Positions 62,254 through 64,000 of a stretch of DNA of 64,000 nucleotides are shown here, in pieces (position 1 is the first letter of the stretch; every line of letters starts with the position of its first letter). The position numbers and the translations under genes were made by a program. The stretch is from Thermomicrobiales bacterium. Lineage in GTDB: Bacteria; Chloroflexota; Chloroflexia; Thermomicrobiales; UBA6265. The DNA lies in contig JAHBVL010000005.1 in the NCBI GenBank assembly GCA_019637585.1, forward strand, positions 219,969-283,968, in the 5' to 3' direction. Under the pieces are notes generated by a model. The model saw only the letters and a program-made list of their open reading frames with translations, was not told where the DNA came from and ran no database searches.

Positions 62254-62460
62254 GATTTCCCTCGTTTCGGTGACCCGCGCCTGGGTTGGCTGGCGATAGA
62301 AGCCGGAAGGTCTGGCGCCCATGTTCGATCCGGACAAACTGACACGGAGTATAGCGGAGCTAACCACCCTATCCCCGAAAAACCGGCACCAGATGTTGAC
62401 GAAATCCGCATGGCAATCGATGATCCACGCATCACTCGACGAGAGGATCTTCTGAACGCA

Positions 62461-62790
62461 ATGTCGACGCCACAAAGCACCGTCCGCCGCCTCGCCCCCA
62501 TCCCTGAAGGGGAGTTGGCCACATTCACTTTCGACGGGTCCCGTCTGCATGGCCGGACCGGCGAACCTGTTGCCGTCGCTTTGCTGGCGGCGGGCGTTCG
62601 CGTCTTCCGGACGATGCCGGAATCGGGCGAACCGCGAGGCGGATTCTGCTTTTCGGGACGGTGCGCCGATTGCCTGATGATCGTCGACGGCGTCAGCGGC
62701 GTTCGCGCCTGTATGACCCCACTTCGCGAGGGGATCGTCGTGGAAACACAGCACGGTCACGGCCGTCCGATACCGGGTGACCTGGAGTGA
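62461..62790 (+). CDS. (2Fe-2S) ferredoxin-like subunit (HcnA/SoxX type)
   Basis: 109 aa from the ATG at 62461; an ATG at 62410 is possible. The [2Fe-2S] loop is FCFSGRCADCLMIVDG with a later Cys in RACMTP, the set found in HcnA and the small subunit of sarcosine, proline or opine dehydrogenases. EPVAVALLAAGVRVFR fits the family. It overlaps the following FAD gene by GTGA, so this operon is tightly coupled. Confidence 0.85.
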   Translation: MSTPQSTVRRLAPIPEGELATFTFDGSRLHGRTGEPVAVALLAAGVRVFRTMPESGEPRGGFCFSGRCADCLMIVDGVSGVRACMTPLREGIVVETQHGHGRPIPGDLE

Positions 62791-63641
62791 GTGCCCCTGC
62801 CGTGGCCATCATCGGCGCCGGAGCCGCGGGACGGGCGGCAGCCGGTGTCGTTGCCAGTGCTGGTTTCACCGTCCATCTCTTCGACCGGTTCTCCATCGAC
62901 GCTGTCGACATCGAACCGGCAATCACCGTTCATTCGTCGACGCCGGTCTGGGGGTTGTTCCCATCCTGGCAAATCGCGGCATCCAGCGGTGGTGAACCAG
63001 TGACGGTCGATGTCGACGCCGTGCTCCTGGCCAACGGCTCGATCGACCGGGTGGCGCCGGTCGCCGGTTCGACATTGCCCGGCGTCATCACCGCCAGCGG
63101 TCTGATGCAGCTGATTGACCGATGGCGGCTCCTGCCGGGCAAACGGTTTGTCATTCTGGGAGACGGCCCGGAGGCGGCAGGCGTCGCCGGCGCCATTTCC
63201 CGGGCCGGAGGAGAGATCGCGCTCATCGAACCAGCCTCCAGTGCGCCCTCGCTCGAAATCATGGGAGCGGACGGCGTCACCGGCGTTCGACGCGGAGATG
63301 ACCTCATCGATGCCGACATCGTTGTCATGGCTGCCGGGCAGCTGCCCGATCTGAGTCTCGCCGCCATGGCCGGATGCGAAATGGTCTTCGATGACGATGC
63401 GCGACACTGGCGACTCGATATCGCCGCTGGTGGCCGCACATCAGTGCCGGGCATCTGGGCAGCCGGCAGCATGGCGGGGTCTGATGATCCGGAGGCGTCC
63501 GGCGGGCTTGCCGGAGAGAGCATCGTCGCGGCGCTGACGGCAGGGCCCTCCGCATTGGACACCCCATCCGGACCGAGCGGATCGGTCGTCCGGCAACCCT
63601 GGCGATACGACCAGCGTATTGGCGCAGGGAGCGAACGATGA
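62787..63641 (+). CDS. FAD-dependent oxidoreductase subunit (HcnB-like, short)
   Basis: 284 aa from a GTG overlapping the ferredoxin stop. The FAD site is VAIIGAGAAGRAAAGVVASAGF and the second GxGxxG-type site is FVILGDGPEAAGVAGAISRAG, with the late FAD motif SVPGIWAAGSM. The protein is shorter than usual HcnB-type subunits (about 400-470 aa), lacking about 100 residues between the two dinucleotide domains. The stop overlaps the BFD-like gene by ATGA. Probably electron transfer within an amino-acid or amine dehydrogenase complex. Confidence 0.8.
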   Translation: MSAPAVAIIGAGAAGRAAAGVVASAGFTVHLFDRFSIDAVDIEPAITVHSSTPVWGLFPSWQIAASSGGEPVTVDVDAVLLANGSIDRVAPVAGSTLPGVITASGLMQLIDRWRLLPGKRFVILGDGPEAAGVAGAISRAGGEIALIEPASSAPSLEIMGADGVTGVRRGDDLIDADIVVMAAGQLPDLSLAAMAGCEMVFDDDARHWRLDIAAGGRTSVPGIWAAGSMAGSDDPEASGGLAGESIVAALTAGPSALDTPSGPSGSVVRQPWRYDQRIGAGSER

Positions 63642-63922
63642 CCAGCGATCGACCACGTTGCATCTGCCGGTGCGAAGAAGTGAGCGAGCAGGCGTTGCTC
63701 ACCGCAATTGAAGCCGGCGCCTCCTCCCTGAACGACCTGAAACGGCGCACCCGGGCCGGGATGGGACTGTGTCAGGGCGCCTATTGCCTCCCCGAAATGG
63801 CAGAGATGCTCGCCGCACGCACCGGGCAGCCCCTTGCGGTAATTCCGCCGATGACCATGCGCCCACCCGTCGGCGGCGTGACCCTGGCGGCGCTCGCGGC
63901 AGCGGTCCCTGCGGAGGAGTAG
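63638..63922 (+). CDS. BFD-like (2Fe-2S) protein
   Basis: 94 aa. Four cysteines in CICRCEEVSEQALL...TRAGMGLCQGAYC match the BFD-like [2Fe-2S] domain, usually fused to HcnB-type FAD subunits; here it is a separate gene. It follows with an ATGA overlap. The catalytic FAD subunit (DAO-type, HcnC-like) expected next would lie past the right edge. Confidence 0.85.
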   Translation: MTSDRPRCICRCEEVSEQALLTAIEAGASSLNDLKRRTRAGMGLCQGAYCLPEMAEMLAARTGQPLAVIPPMTMRPPVGGVTLAALAAAVPAEE

Positions 63923-63931
63923 TTCCAAGGG

Positions 63932-63949
63932 GGCAAGGCAGGCCTTGCC
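63932..63949. other. Short hairpin after the redox operon
   Basis: GGCAAGGC and GCCTTGCC form an 8-bp palindrome with a 2-base centre, ten bases past the BFD stop. No T-tract follows, so it may be a REP-like unit rather than a terminator. Confidence 0.4.
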
Positions 63950-64000
63950 GCTGATATGGAATGACTTTGTCAAGGGTCTTTTCTTCTCTGTCGTTTCGTC

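Noticed and set aside
1..64000. tRNA and rRNA genes, insertion sequences and phage genes
   Set aside because: No tRNA cloverleaf, rRNA signature, transposase or integrase was found by reading; short tRNAs could still be missed without a scan.

Overview
The window is about 64 kb of GC-rich bacterial chromosome, densely coded on both strands with a mean gap of about 100 bases. The gene mix fits a Gram-positive-type or monoderm lineage, most likely Chloroflexota close to Thermomicrobia. The reasons are a DUF2851 gene, a biotin carboxylase fused to BCCP, a short-type GlgP, a sparse dcw cluster, zf-trcl and TerY-P-type kinase proteins, and an LPXTG-type surface protein. This placement is inference; no rRNA or tRNA gene was seen that could settle it.

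Layout. Positions 84-5482 hold a PHP metallohydrolase, then on the minus strand a GNAT acetyltransferase, a methyltransferase and a penicillin-acylase-family Ntn hydrolase. Positions 5685-19716 form a 14-kb island whose four genes all encode exported proteins: a giant modular Gly/Asn-rich protein (2259 aa) ending in an LPATG sorting signal, a Tat-exported cupin/SH3b protein, a secreted sialidase-like protein, and a second Gly-rich secreted protein (1169 aa). Positions 20263-25452 carry a prepilin peptidase, aroE and mltG (minus strand), diverging from miaA and a DUF2851 gene. Positions 25719-36553 carry metabolic genes: a COG3618-type amidohydrolase, an Orn/Lys/Arg decarboxylase-fold protein, an aminotransferase, pepF, nadA, a peroxiredoxin and glgP. 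The spacers between them contain several short palindromic repeat elements.

Positions 37397-50156 hold the biotin carboxylase/BCCP gene running into the division and cell-wall cluster rsmH-murF-mraY-murD-murC-murB-ddl-ftsZ-nrdR. Most of these genes are coupled by 4-bp ATGA/GTGA overlaps. The cluster has no ftsL, ftsI, murE, ftsW, murG, ftsQ or ftsA, has an in-frame repeat inside murC, and has a three-copy 181-bp repeat between ddl and ftsZ. trxA and a GT4 glycosyltransferase follow.

Positions 51969-58764 form a four-gene locus that I consider the best candidate for an undescribed system. It encodes a MotB-like membrane protein with an intramembrane Asp, a two-TM protein with a long coiled-coil tail, a TerY-P-type kinase-like protein, and a receptor-type Ser/Thr kinase with an SH3b ectodomain. 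Both kinase-like proteins have Arg where the VAIK lysine is expected. The window closes with an enoyl-CoA hydratase, a HAD phosphatase, a two-zinc-ribbon protein that appears to start at CTG, a class III aminotransferase, and an HcnA/HcnB/BFD-like redox operon that probably continues beyond the right edge.

Short dispersed repeats are a second theme. Two families form inverted pairs about 145 bp long (REPIN-like), a third family is a 120-bp unit in three clustered copies plus a relic, and small tandem repeats sit at the 3' ends of genes.
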